From JAJDZL01 sp965221175 (GTDB lineage: Bacteria > Pseudomonadota > Gammaproteobacteria > Arenicellales > JAJDZL01), in NCBI GenBank assembly GCA_965221175.1, contig OZ244867.1, positions 2,480,001 to 2,544,000 on the forward strand: 64,000 bases of DNA. Reading direction: 5' to 3'. The notes under the pieces were generated by a model. It saw nothing but the letters and a program-made list of their open reading frames with translations. It did not search any database and was not told the origin of the DNA. Shown here in pieces: positions 52,156-61,404 of this stretch. The translations under genes were made by a program, and so were the position numbers. The stretch's first letter is position 1; every line of letters starts with the position of its first letter.

Positions 52156-54088
52156 GGAAAGAATTTTCCGAAATTTACATGAGTTTACATGGAATTATTT
52201 GCGAGGCATTTTTTGGAAACGTAAGTCATTGATTTTTCGCGCAAAATCCAGAGCTTGAACTTTCGTTTACCCCACAAAATCGCCTGAAAACAGGTTTTTT
52301 GGGCACTTTTCAGCCTTCAAGGCCAATTTTTACCCCACTTCAATACCCCTCGTGCAAGGGCTGAAACAAGCCTTGGTCAAAGTGCCTTTTCGTTCATAAT
52401 ATGTTGTTTTTATTGATAAATAATGCCATGAGCCCGTCTCTTTCAAGTATAATACTGTTAAATATTAATCGGCAGCACTCAATCCAAAGGAGGTCGAACT
52501 CATGGCACTGGTTCATTATGATTTATTTTGGCAAGACTATTTCGACTATTGCGAACTGGATCGACTCCGAGGCATCTTCGCCCAGATTGACCTCACCGAG
52601 GTGAGCCGCGAAATTGGTCGTCACCGCAATGGCAAAGGCAGACAGGACTGGCCGATCGAGGCGATGCTGCAAGCGGTATTGGCCATGATCGTGCTGCAGC
52701 ACCGAAGTGTCGCTTCCTTTCGCCGCGAACTGATGCGCAATCCCACTTTGATGATTGCTTTGGGTTTTGAGCTCAAGGCGCCCCCCAACGGCGAGCGCAA
52801 TTCTTGGGCTCGCTACCGGGTGCCATCCGATGGTGCCTTTAGTCGCTTTAAGCAAACGCTCATCGAGGTGGATGAAACCACCGGTTGCGTTCAAGCGCTG
52901 TTTGCAGCCCAGCGTCACAAGCTGACTGAGCTGTTGCCGGACTTCGGTCAAAGGGTCGGTTACGATGGCAAAGCGATCCAGTCTCATTCCACCGGCCGCA
53001 AGCTGGCTCACCGGGTGGACCCGCTCAGCGGCGAGTGTCTGAGCTCCGACCCGGATGCGACTTGGGGCTGCCATAAACAGTTCGGCACCGATTCGAATGG
53101 CAAAGAGGTTCAGACCAAAAAGCGATGGTTTGGCTATGAGCTGCATCTATTGGGTGATGTGAATTACGAGTTGCCCATTGGGTTTGTGCTGGCACCGGCC
53201 CACGAAGCCGAGCATCCGCACTGTGAAGCTTTGGTGTCGAAGTTTATCGGTTCAGCATTGTCCAAGCGCTGTGAAAGCTTTGTTGCCGACCGCGGTCTGG
53301 ACAGCAACTCGTTAAGAAAGCGGTTGTTTGAGGCGGATATATTGTCGGTCATTGCCAATCGCAACCTGTGGCAGGATGAAAACCTGGACTCGGATCAGCT
53401 TCGGGTTGCCACCCGTTGCTTGGATGAAAACAAGTTTGACACTCTGCTTCGAACCGAACATGGCGATCTTTACTGCAAGTGTCCGGAAAGCGAGCAAATC
53501 CGGCCGATGCATTATCAGGGCTACGAAAAAAAGCGCGGCACGCTCAAGTGGGCCTGTCCGGCGGCGGTCAATGATTTCCAGTGCCAGGGTCGAGACGAGT
53601 GTTATCGTCTGGGCAACGTCACAGCCGGTGCCAAGACCCGAGTGGTGCGCGTCAAAGTGGATCCGGATCATCTGCGAGATTTTGGTGAATTGCCGCATTC
53701 CACACTCAAATGGAAGCGCTTGTATAAACAAAGAAGTGCACTGGAGCGGATCAATTCCAGGATTGCCGACAGTTTTTTGATGCACAATCACTATCTGCGC
53801 GGACAACGGCGCATGGCGCTGAGAATCTCGATGTCGATGACGGTGATGCTGGCGGCGGCTTGTTTTGCCATCGAGGCCGGGCAACCGCAAAACATGCGCT
53901 CGCTGGTCAATCCGCTGGCCGCCTGACCTCGCCCCTTGACGGGGCCTTCCAACCGAGCGATACATGATCTGCGTTGGCGGGCGGTTCGGCGCGCCCGGAT
54001 TTCGTCAAGTTCGATAATCTCAACCGTTTCTTGCTGTGCAAACACCCGAATCGAGGGGAAATGACGTTGTGATTTGAAAATTCTCTCC
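52156..54088 (+). mobile_element. Insertion sequence carrying an IS1182-like transposase
   Basis: A transposase gene surrounded by about 350 bases on the left and 160 on the right. Imperfect terminal inverted repeats are proposed: GGAAAGAATTTTC (52156-52168) against the reverse complement of 54076-54088 (GGAGAGAATTTTC), 12 of 13 bases alike. CAAATTC occurs just outside the left end (52143-52149) and at the right end (54088-54094) and may be a target duplication, though the spacing is imperfect. The element is visibly richer in G+C than its surroundings. The family name rests on size and transposase type. The exact ends need comparison with another copy. Confidence 0.6.
52502..53926 (+). CDS. 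DDE transposase (IS1182-like)
   Basis: A 474-residue transposase with a DUF772-like N-terminal part (GKGRQDWPIEAMLQAVLAMI near residue 42, then VASFRRELMRNPTLM) and a DDE catalytic core: VGYDGKAIQSHSTG near 158 (first Asp), FVADRGLDSNSLRKRLFE near 262 (second Asp) and ALERINSRIADSF near 412 (Glu). A Cys-rich insert (DLYCKCPESEQ..., near 325-370) fits IS1182 transposases with a zinc-finger-like piece. It has a consensus ribosome-binding site AAAGGAGGT before ATG and no internal stop, so it may be active. Confidence 0.92.
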   Translation: MALVHYDLFWQDYFDYCELDRLRGIFAQIDLTEVSREIGRHRNGKGRQDWPIEAMLQAVLAMIVLQHRSVASFRRELMRNPTLMIALGFELKAPPNGERNSWARYRVPSDGAFSRFKQTLIEVDETTGCVQALFAAQRHKLTELLPDFGQRVGYDGKAIQSHSTGRKLAHRVDPLSGECLSSDPDATWGCHKQFGTDSNGKEVQTKKRWFGYELHLLGDVNYELPIGFVLAPAHEAEHPHCEALVSKFIGSALSKRCESFVADRGLDSNSLRKRLFEADILSVIANRNLWQDENLDSDQLRVATRCLDENKFDTLLRTEHGDLYCKCPESEQIRPMHYQGYEKKRGTLKWACPAAVNDFQCQGRDECYRLGNVTAGAKTRVVRVKVDPDHLRDFGELPHSTLKWKRLYKQRSALERINSRIADSFLMHNHYLRGQRRMALRISMSMTVMLAAACFAIEAGQPQNMRSLVNPLAA

Positions 54089-54526
54089 AAATTCCACTAT
54101 TCAAGCACACGTGACCCGCTCGGTAAACAGTAAAATATCGCCCAACGAAAAAGTCTCATTTGCACCTTAAGGCATGAATAAATAAAAATATTGAATATAA
54201 TTCGTTTCTTGTGTTTTTTATTTCAATCCAATATGGATTGTCAAAGTGAGCAAGGATTTGCGGGTTGCACGTCATCCTAAAGCGTTGCCGCAACACAGTT
54301 TCAATTCTGGTCTGTTACACAGGCTAGGTTGTATTCTGCCAGCCGAATAGTTGAGAGTTTTTCTCAAACACTGTGTGGGGAAAATTAGCAAAGCGCAGTT
54401 GGAGTCAATTCCTATATTGTTGAAATGTTGTAAGTGTCTTACTTTCGGCACTGCCTGAATAGAACTGAGATGTTGTGAACAATTGAATTCATTTCCAATA
54501 GCATGAAACTTTTATTTTGAGAAAGA
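54089..54526. other. Intergenic stretch between the insertion sequence and the serA-like gene
   Basis: 438 bases, A+T-rich, with no gene I can support. It should carry the promoter of the following serA-serC-DUF1015 set. A GAGAAAG-like ribosome-binding site (GAGAAAGA at 54519-54526) precedes the ATG. No clear terminator for the transposase transcript was found. Confidence 0.5.
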
Positions 54527-55486
54527 ATGCACATACTATTTGCCGATAAATTTCCCCAGAAGCAGTTGCAGCAGATTCAGAATTCCGGGCACGAAACCCG
54601 CTATCAACCGGATTTGCAAGCAGAAGATTTGCCTGGTGTCCTCACAGAAGTCAATGCACTGGTCGTTCGCAGTACAAGGGTGGAAAAAGCTGCGATTGAA
54701 GCGGCGAGTGATCTGCAGATCATTATCCGTGCAGGTGCGGGTACCAATACGATTGACAAGGCATTCGCTGCAGAGCGAAATGTTTCAGTCTGCAATGTCC
54801 CAGGTAAAAATGCCGTCGCAGTTGCAGAACTCACGATGGGGCTCTTACTCTCCATTGATCGCAACATTCCGGATAATGTCCAAGAACTGCGCGAAGGCCG
54901 TTGGAACAAAAAGTTATATTCATCGGCACAAGGTTTGATGGGACGCACTATCGGCATAGTTGGAGCCGGTGCCATCGGTATGGCAGTTGCTGAACGTGCA
55001 CATGCTTTTGGCTTGAATATACTAATGATTGAAAAGCCGGGTCGATCTGAAAGCTTGCTCAAAAGAATGGCTTCACTCGGTATAAGCACAGTAGAAGGAC
55101 TGGAACAACTCGCTGCTCGAAGCGATATTGTTACCGTTCATGTTCCAGCCGCGGACAGCACCCGCAATATGATCGATGAAGGGTTTCTTTCGCGAATGCG
55201 CGAAGGAGCAATATTGCTGAATACTTCGCGCGGCGACGTGGTAGATGAAAAGGCATTGCTGCATGCTATGGATACGAAGTCCATTCGCGCCGGGCTAGAT
55301 GTCTATGCAAATGAGCCCGCTGCTTCAACTGGTGACTTTGATTCTGAACTCGCCAAGCATCCGAACGTTTATGGGACTCACCATATCGGTGCGTCAACAG
55401 ACCAGGCTCAAAGTGCGGTTGCGGAGGGTGTGGTTGAAATCATTGCTGCGTTCAAGGACGGCATCATCATCAACCGTGTGAACTAA
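54527..55486 (+). CDS. serA: D-3-phosphoglycerate dehydrogenase-like enzyme
   Basis: D-2-hydroxyacid dehydrogenase of 319 residues, without the C-terminal ACT regulatory domain of E. coli SerA. NAD-binding motif GIVGAGAIGMAVAERAHAFG near 145. Catalytic residues are Arg235 (LNTSRGDVVDE), Glu263 (VYANEP) and His286 (THHIGAST). Together with serC directly downstream it points to serine synthesis from 3-phosphoglycerate, so the specific name is an inference from context; the fold alone would allow other hydroxyacids. A 44-base gap with a strong ribosome-binding site leads to serC. Confidence 0.87.
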   Translation: MHILFADKFPQKQLQQIQNSGHETRYQPDLQAEDLPGVLTEVNALVVRSTRVEKAAIEAASDLQIIIRAGAGTNTIDKAFAAERNVSVCNVPGKNAVAVAELTMGLLLSIDRNIPDNVQELREGRWNKKLYSSAQGLMGRTIGIVGAGAIGMAVAERAHAFGLNILMIEKPGRSESLLKRMASLGISTVEGLEQLAARSDIVTVHVPAADSTRNMIDEGFLSRMREGAILLNTSRGDVVDEKALLHAMDTKSIRAGLDVYANEPAASTGDFDSELAKHPNVYGTHHIGASTDQAQSAVAEGVVEIIAAFKDGIIINRVN

Positions 55487-55530
55487 CAACAATATATATT
55501 AACCCTTAGCACCGATTAGGAGGTGTCCAC

Positions 55531-56616
55531 TTGAACGATCGCGTATATAACTTTTGTCCAGGGCCTTGTATGCTACCCGTGGAAGTCTTGGAGGAAACTC
55601 AGTCAGAACTGGTAAATTATAAAAATTCCGGAATGTCTCTCATCGAGTGTAGTCATCGCGGTCCCCACTATGATGAAGTTCACAATGGAGCAGTAGGTCT
55701 CGTCAAGGAACTGCTGCGCGTTCCGGACGAATTTGGAATTCTGTTTATTCAAGGCGGAGCGACATTGCAGTTCGCAATGACAGCCATGAATTTACTCGCA
55801 CCTTCGCAAAAGGCAGCCATTGTTAACAGTGGACACTGGGCAAATCTTGCGATGAAGGACAGTCAGGTTTACGGAAACATATATATCGCTTGGGATGGTA
55901 CAGACGATCAATTTAGTCGCACACCCAGCGAGAACGAAATCGAACTGCAGCCGGATACTCGCTACCTCCATGTAACGACTAACGAAACCATCGGTGGTGT
56001 TCGACTGCACGATTGGCCGGACTTGGGTGTACCTTTGGTCGGCGACATGTCTTCCGATTACTTTTCCAGACATCTTCCTTGGGATCTTATGGACGTTGCA
56101 TATGGCGGTGCCCAGAAGAATTTGGGACCATCGGGCGTTGCACTCGTGATCGTACGAAAGTCGGTGCTCGAGACGCACCCGCGGGAACTTCCGACCTACC
56201 TTGACTACCGAGTTCACTATGCCACCAACTCACTTTTTAACACGCCGGCAATTTTCCCGATTTATGTAGCAGGAAAGGTGCTCAAGTGGTACAAAGATCG
56301 AGGCGGTGTGGATGCATTTGAAAAAATGTCCATAACAAAATGTGCGCACCTGTATGGCGCGATTGACGCCAGCAATGGGTTTTACGATTGTCCGGTTGAA
56401 GGTGAGAGCAGGTCTCGCATGAATGTTGTATTCCGCTTGCCGAATGAAGGTTTGGAATCGAAGTTTCTGGCAGATGCTCAATTGCAGGGTTTTGTGAATC
56501 TTACGGGACATCGAAGCGTCGGTGGAATACGCGCAAGCATTTACAATTCCATGCCTATGGAAGGAGTGGAAAAACTGGCGAATTTCATGGATGATTTTCG
56601 CGCTTCACACTCCTAA
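55531..56616 (+). CDS. serC: Phosphoserine aminotransferase
   Basis: PLP-dependent enzyme converting 3-phosphohydroxypyruvate to phosphoserine. The PLP lysine is Lys196 in YGGAQKNLGPSG. The N-terminus VYNFCPGPCMLPVEVLEE and ECSHRGPHYDEVHNGA near 41 are conserved, and TGHRSVGGIRASIYNSMP near 328 binds substrate. Length 361 (362 in E. coli). The start codon is TTG, with a near-perfect ribosome-binding site TAGGAGGTG (55517-55525) seven bases upstream. No ATG lies at a sensible place. Confidence 0.96.
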   Translation: MNDRVYNFCPGPCMLPVEVLEETQSELVNYKNSGMSLIECSHRGPHYDEVHNGAVGLVKELLRVPDEFGILFIQGGATLQFAMTAMNLLAPSQKAAIVNSGHWANLAMKDSQVYGNIYIAWDGTDDQFSRTPSENEIELQPDTRYLHVTTNETIGGVRLHDWPDLGVPLVGDMSSDYFSRHLPWDLMDVAYGGAQKNLGPSGVALVIVRKSVLETHPRELPTYLDYRVHYATNSLFNTPAIFPIYVAGKVLKWYKDRGGVDAFEKMSITKCAHLYGAIDASNGFYDCPVEGESRSRMNVVFRLPNEGLESKFLADAQLQGFVNLTGHRSVGGIRASIYNSMPMEGVEKLANFMDDFRASHS

Positions 56617-56649
56617 CCTCTAAAATTTTGCCTCTCAGGACAATTCCCG

Positions 56650-57897
56650 ATGCCCAAGATCAGAAAATTCGACGGCTATCTGGTAGAGCCTAGACGAGCA
56701 GCGAGCGTGGTGACGCCGGCATATGATGCCATGCTACCATCTGAGCGGCGAGAGTTCGCTGGATTACACCCAGGAAACTATGTCAACGTCATGCGCTCAC
56801 TCGAAGAGTTTGATGGTTCAGGTCCGACGCTTGAGGAAATTCTGCACCACAATCAATCTCACCTAAATCAACTGCTGGAAAATGGTGCATTCTTGAACAC
56901 ATCGTCTCCGGCATACTATCTCTACAAACTGCAGGCCGGACAGCATGAACAGATCGGTGTTATCGCCGATATCCCGGTCGATGAATACACGCAAGGGCGA
57001 CTGAAAAAGCACGAAGATACCCAACTCGAAAAAGAAAACATGTTAACGCGCTATCAGGAGGCCGTCGGTGTGACTTCCAGTCCGATTTGCGTAGCCTATG
57101 CAGATCGAAGCGACATTGATGATGCGGTAGAACAGGCAACACAGGACGAGCCGTACTTAAAATTTACAGCTTGGGATGATGTTGCTCAGACAGTCTGGAA
57201 GGTGAGCGATCCAGCTCTGTCTGCACAACTTGAACAAGGGTTTGTTGATATTGAATATACCTACTTGACCGATGGTCATCACCGCTGTGCGTCAGGTGCG
57301 AGATTCGCTGAAATTGTAAAACAACGTGCAGCAGGGGCTGACGAGTGCCCGAATGCGGATCATCTGCTAGTTGCTTTATTTCCAGATAGTCAGTTGCGGA
57401 TATTTTCCTATTTTCGTTGCGTTCGCGACCTCAATGGCATGGATGAATCCGATTTGATTTCTGCGATTGCGGCAACCGGCATTGAAGTCCAGCAGAAAGA
57501 CACCCGTGACTTGGATGCCTTGCTCCCCGTGCGCTCTAGAGATATCACCATGATTGTTGACGACTCGGTTTATGGCTTGCGTATCCCCGTTGCAATGGTT
57601 CCTTTCGACAATCCGGCTGGATCACTTGACGTTTCGATACTGCAAGAAAGAATTCTGGCATCGGTGCTGGGAATTCACAACGCTCGTTCCGATGAAAGGC
57701 TTAGCTATGCGCCAGGAGTCGAGGGCATTGCAGGATTGATGGAAAGATGTAAAAAAGGCTGGCGACTGGGATTTGCATGCGTGAACACAACCATTCAAGA
57801 AGTGATGGAAGTTGCCGATGCAGGTCGGGTAATGCCGCCAAAATCAACCTGGTTCGATCCGAAACTCAGGGCCGGGATCTTTCTTCGTTACTGCTGA
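56650..57897 (+). CDS. DUF1015 family protein
   Basis: A 415-residue cytoplasmic protein of the DUF1015 family, whose members are often next to serine biosynthesis genes, as here (34 bases after serC). Conserved blocks are VVTPAYDAMLPSERREFAGLHPGNYVNVMRS (in part: VTPAYDAM near 22), IGVIADIPVDEY near 102, and DGHHRCASG near 214 (the usual DGHHR motif). Catalytic activity is not established to my knowledge; the linkage with serA and serC suggests a role with serine or a serine derivative. Confidence 0.88.
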   Translation: MPKIRKFDGYLVEPRRAASVVTPAYDAMLPSERREFAGLHPGNYVNVMRSLEEFDGSGPTLEEILHHNQSHLNQLLENGAFLNTSSPAYYLYKLQAGQHEQIGVIADIPVDEYTQGRLKKHEDTQLEKENMLTRYQEAVGVTSSPICVAYADRSDIDDAVEQATQDEPYLKFTAWDDVAQTVWKVSDPALSAQLEQGFVDIEYTYLTDGHHRCASGARFAEIVKQRAAGADECPNADHLLVALFPDSQLRIFSYFRCVRDLNGMDESDLISAIAATGIEVQQKDTRDLDALLPVRSRDITMIVDDSVYGLRIPVAMVPFDNPAGSLDVSILQERILASVLGIHNARSDERLSYAPGVEGIAGLMERCKKGWRLGFACVNTTIQEVMEVADAGRVMPPKSTWFDPKLRAGIFLRYC

Positions 57898-57949
57898 AAG
57901 CAAAAACAACCCATCGGTTGCCTTGCCAGTAATGAAGATTCTTAGTTTT

Positions 57950-58072
57950 CTAGTGATCGTTGTGTGTATCTTGGTCCACGGTTGACGGACCTTTGCCACG
58001 AAACAAGAACATGATTACGATGCTGATGGCAATCGGCAGAATAATCAGCGTAATTAATAAAGACTCACTCAT
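57950..58072 (-). CDS. 40-residue single-pass membrane peptide
   Basis: A 40-codon gene with start ATG at 58072 and stop TAG at 57950-57952. The product begins MSESLLITLIILPIAIS, continues as one hydrophobic helix (about residues 5-24) and ends with a short charged tail. An AAGGA lies about a dozen bases before the start. It sits 52 bases downstream of the nitrilase-family gene on the same strand, and converges with the DUF1015 gene. Size and topology recall small respiratory-complex or regulatory peptides, but no family is recognised. Confidence 0.55.
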   Translation of the reverse strand: MSESLLITLIILPIAISIVIMFLFRGKGPSTVDQDTHNDH

Positions 58073-58124
58073 ATCAGTAAAACGTCCTTGCTCAGGTTGA
58101 AAATTACTTTAAGCAGTTGTGTCG

Positions 58125-58976
58125 CTAAGACACTTTTCGAAGCGTCTGCGGTAGTTCTAGATTGGGTTCGGTGTAATCTCGGTCATGTTCAAGAGCCGGA
58201 ATCATTCGCCGAGCATTCTTAACCTCTTCCATGTCGACTTCGGCGATTATATAGCCTCTGTCTTCTCCACCGTCCGCGAGTATTTTCCCCCATGGGTCAA
58301 TAATCAATGAGTGGCCGTACGTTTTGGCTCTGCCATGATCTCCATATTGACAGGGTGCCACGACATAGGCGCCAGTCTCAATGGCTCGACTTCTAAGCAT
58401 GACATGCCAGTGCGCTTTTCCGGTTGTTCGAGTAAATGCGGCAGGTACAGAAATTACATCTGCCCCGGCATGTGCTAGCGAACGGTATAAATGCGGGAAG
58501 CGCAAATCATAGCAAACCGTCAGTCCCAACTCGCCCCAAGGCAAGCTTGCAGTAACCGCTTTGTTGCCGGGTGAGAATACGTCTGATTCTCGATAAACTT
58601 CTCCATTCGGGAGATTTACATCAAACATGTGGATCTTGTCGTATCGAACCTCGATTTCTCCTCGTGGATTCAAAAGTATCGATCGATTTCGTTTCTTCCC
58701 CTGAGAATCGTAAATGGCAATCGAACCCAGCAGAATCCAGACTTGCAATTTGAGTGACAGTTCTTGAAAAGCTGCCAAAGTCGGATGTTCGGATTCCCGG
58801 AATGGTGCTACATCCAGACCTTCCTCGTTTAGGTTCAGAAATGAAAAGAATTCGGGCAGACAGATTAGATCAGCTCCCGCATCGTAAGCTTCTCGAGACA
58901 GAATTTCACAATCCTGAATGGTTTGATCCAGATTGTCAGTGGCGCAATTCTGGATACAGGCAATATTGAATTTCAT
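58125..58976 (-). CDS. Nitrilase-superfamily amidase (Nit1/Nit2-like)
   Basis: Carbon-nitrogen hydrolase of 283 residues with the Glu-Lys-Cys triad: Glu42 in LPEFF, Lys114 in RYDKIHMFDV and Cys155 in TVCYDLRFP. The family branch (KIHMFDVNLPNG, then VPAAFTRTTGKAHWHVMLRSRAIE in part: AFTRTTGKAHWHV near 180) is that of Nit1/Nit2 amidases, which repair deaminated glutathione or hydrolyse omega-amides. The final substrate is uncertain. A gamma-glutamyltransferase gene for glutathione is 7 kb away. Confidence 0.92.
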   Translation of the reverse strand: MKFNIACIQNCATDNLDQTIQDCEILSREAYDAGADLICLPEFFSFLNLNEEGLDVAPFRESEHPTLAAFQELSLKLQVWILLGSIAIYDSQGKKRNRSILLNPRGEIEVRYDKIHMFDVNLPNGEVYRESDVFSPGNKAVTASLPWGELGLTVCYDLRFPHLYRSLAHAGADVISVPAAFTRTTGKAHWHVMLRSRAIETGAYVVAPCQYGDHGRAKTYGHSLIIDPWGKILADGGEDRGYIIAEVDMEEVKNARRMIPALEHDRDYTEPNLELPQTLRKVS

Positions 58977-59143
58977 CGAGTGTTCTTTTGACGCACGGTC
59001 TGTGTTATTCAGCGGTAATTGCTATTTTAGCAAAAACGAAATTTTTGAGGATGAGCGAAGTCAATTCATTCAATTTCAGGTGAAATATTCTCTAAAACAG
59101 CATATTCGCACATTGCTGCAATACAGTTTTCGTTATAATTGTT

Positions 59144-59181
59144 GAGACGACAAACGACACTGTCAAAAACCCTGTCGTCTC
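59144..59181. repeat. Inverted repeat in the gap upstream of the SLC13 gene
   Basis: GAGACGACA (59144-59152) and TGTCGTCTC (59173-59181) form a perfect 9-bp stem with a 20-base loop, 165 bases before the carrier gene. No T-run follows, so it is not a clear terminator. The 369-base gap (58977-59345) holds no supported gene. It could be an operator or part of an untranslated leader. Confidence 0.4.
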
Positions 59182-59345
59182 GACATTGTAGACACTTCAT
59201 TCGCAGGGATGTAACTACCCAGTATGTCAACAGCAAGACGCAGCTTGAATATCTCTCGCTGGGAGTTATTTTGTACCTGTTGCACTGTCCGATAGTAGCA
59301 AGTTCCTTGTGTCAACTTGATCACCATTTTAATGGGCGGACATAG

Positions 59346-61211
59346 TTGACAGAAACAATTCCACTAACAATCACAATGATCTGGGTCCTGGCGCTGCTGG
59401 GCGTCACGATCATCCTTTTTGTTTCAGAAGTATTCCGAGTTGATGTTGTCGCAATTCTGATTATGGTCATCATTGGCCTGTCAAGTCTAGTCCCGGATTT
59501 TAACGGTCTGGTGCCCATAAGCAGACTGTTTGATGGGTTTTCCAGCAACGCTGTTATTTCCATTATTGCGGTCATGATTTTGGGAGCCGGACTGGACAAA
59601 ACCGGCGGCTTGAATCGCCTGGCAGCAAGAATTCTCCAGATTGCCGGGAATGCGGAACGACACATCATGGTTCTGATTTCGGGAACAGCTGGCGTGATTT
59701 CGGGGTTTATGCAGAACATCGGAGCAGCCGCATTGTTCTTGCCAGTGGCTGACCGTATATCCAAACGCAGCGGAGTTTCACCGACTCGTCTGCTATTGCC
59801 GATGGGATATTGCGCTATTCTCGGAGGTACGCTGACTATGGTGGGCTCAAGCCCATTGATTCTGCTAAACGACTTGATAATCTATTCAAATCCGCAACTT
59901 CCGCCACATGTCTCTCAGCTGGATACCTTTTCGCTTTTTGCCGTGACGCCAATTGGTGTGGTGTTGTTGCTCGTTGGCGGATGCTATTTTTACTTTTTCG
60001 GCAAATACGTGCTTCCCATAGGTACTGTCAAATCTCTGGAAACGGGTGCTGTTGCGACCTATGTGCAAGACGTCTACGGAATTACCGGTCAAGTTTATGA
60101 ACTGTCAGTAAACAGTGACAGTTCGATTATTGGCCGAACTATCGGAGAAATAGAAGATGAAGGCGGCTACGATGAGCGGATTATCGCGATCAATGCCGGC
60201 GGTAAACTCGTCGTGGAGCCGGAACGAAGTACAGAAATCGTCCCCAACTGCGACATTGCCATCATGGGGCGCTATGAGCAGATTGTGGCGAACGCAGAAA
60301 CCTACAATCTGAATTTGAAGAACGAGATTAGGGTATTTCAAGACGCGTTTAACCCTTCTACGTCCGGTATCGCCGAGATTGTCATTCCACCTTCATCTTT
60401 GGCAATCGGCAAAACCATGGGTGATCTGGGTTATCGTAGAAATTACCACGTTACACTGCTGGCGCTGTATAGAGATGAAAAACCGGTTCGCGAGGATCTC
60501 ATTGATGTTCCGATGAAAGCCGGAGACACGCTGATCGTGCACAGTCTGTGGCGAGATTTGCAGCGATTCGTGAACTCACTTGATTTTGTCGCTGTAACGG
60601 ATTTTCCGCGGGAAGACTTCAGGCCCAAAAAGTTCAAGTATGCGATGGTGATTTTCCTGTTGACCCTTGGACTCGTTCTTTTTACCGATTTGAGACTTTC
60701 AGCGGCTCTGCTAACCGGAGCAGTTCTGATGATTATTTCGGGAGTCATCAAAATTGAAGAAGCGTATCATGCCATCGGATGGCAGAGCGTCTTTCTCCTC
60801 GCCGGTTTGATTCCACTTGGAATCGCGGTTGAACTGAGTGGAACCGCTTTGTGGATCGCTCAGCAGTTCGTACTCTTGTTGGCTGGCACCCCGGATTATC
60901 TGATTCTATTCGCTCTCGCAATTCTTACAACAGTATTCACACTGGTCATGTCCAATGTAGGCGCAACGGTCTTGTTGGTACCGATCGCAATCAATATTGC
61001 GGTTGAAATCGGTGCGAATCCTTCAGTGTTCGCGCTGACTGTGGCACTTGCTACTTCCAATTCATTTCTGATCCCTACGCATCAGGTCAACGCATTGATC
61101 CAAGGTCCGGGTGGCTATCGAGTAGCTGACTTTGTACGTGCTGGAAGCGGCATGACACTCGTATTTCTTGTGGTCGTCATTTTGATGGTTAACCTTCTGT
61201 TCGGCATCTGA
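59346..61211 (+). CDS. SLC13/CitT-family sodium-coupled anion carrier with two RCK_C domains
   Basis: A 621-residue inner-membrane carrier of the divalent anion:Na+ symporter family. Two halves of membrane helices (about residues 10-200 and 425-620) flank a soluble region containing two RCK_C/TrkA-C domains (about 220-310 and 320-405: VYELSVNSDSSIIGRTIGE and VIPPSSLAIGKTMGDLGYR). Family motifs are the GFMQNIGAAALFLPVAD region near 120 and the SNVGATVLLVPIAINIA segment near 535. The TTG start at 59346 is the likely one, but an ATG at 59376 could serve. Substrate may be sulfate or a dicarboxylate. Confidence 0.9.
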   Translation: MTETIPLTITMIWVLALLGVTIILFVSEVFRVDVVAILIMVIIGLSSLVPDFNGLVPISRLFDGFSSNAVISIIAVMILGAGLDKTGGLNRLAARILQIAGNAERHIMVLISGTAGVISGFMQNIGAAALFLPVADRISKRSGVSPTRLLLPMGYCAILGGTLTMVGSSPLILLNDLIIYSNPQLPPHVSQLDTFSLFAVTPIGVVLLLVGGCYFYFFGKYVLPIGTVKSLETGAVATYVQDVYGITGQVYELSVNSDSSIIGRTIGEIEDEGGYDERIIAINAGGKLVVEPERSTEIVPNCDIAIMGRYEQIVANAETYNLNLKNEIRVFQDAFNPSTSGIAEIVIPPSSLAIGKTMGDLGYRRNYHVTLLALYRDEKPVREDLIDVPMKAGDTLIVHSLWRDLQRFVNSLDFVAVTDFPREDFRPKKFKYAMVIFLLTLGLVLFTDLRLSAALLTGAVLMIISGVIKIEEAYHAIGWQSVFLLAGLIPLGIAVELSGTALWIAQQFVLLLAGTPDYLILFALAILTTVFTLVMSNVGATVLLVPIAINIAVEIGANPSVFALTVALATSNSFLIPTHQVNALIQGPGGYRVADFVRAGSGMTLVFLVVVILMVNLLFGI

Positions 61212-61404
61212 CAAACTACATAGTCGGACCCGTTCGCCTCAAGGTAGGCTCAACAAGAATCTGTAAATTCGCATTTTGTATGTGTGACAATTGCGCGACA
61301 ATACAACATAATATACGAGTGCAGCAGAAACGAAGTTTCTTCGTGGAATTCAAGAATCTGCGTTCTGCAAACTTGGTTCAATCACAAATATTACTTTTCT
61401 GAAC

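Noticed and set aside
52283..52300. Terminator at the left end of the insertion sequence (CCTG-AAAA-CAGG then six T)
   Set aside because: The stem has only four base pairs; too weak to call.
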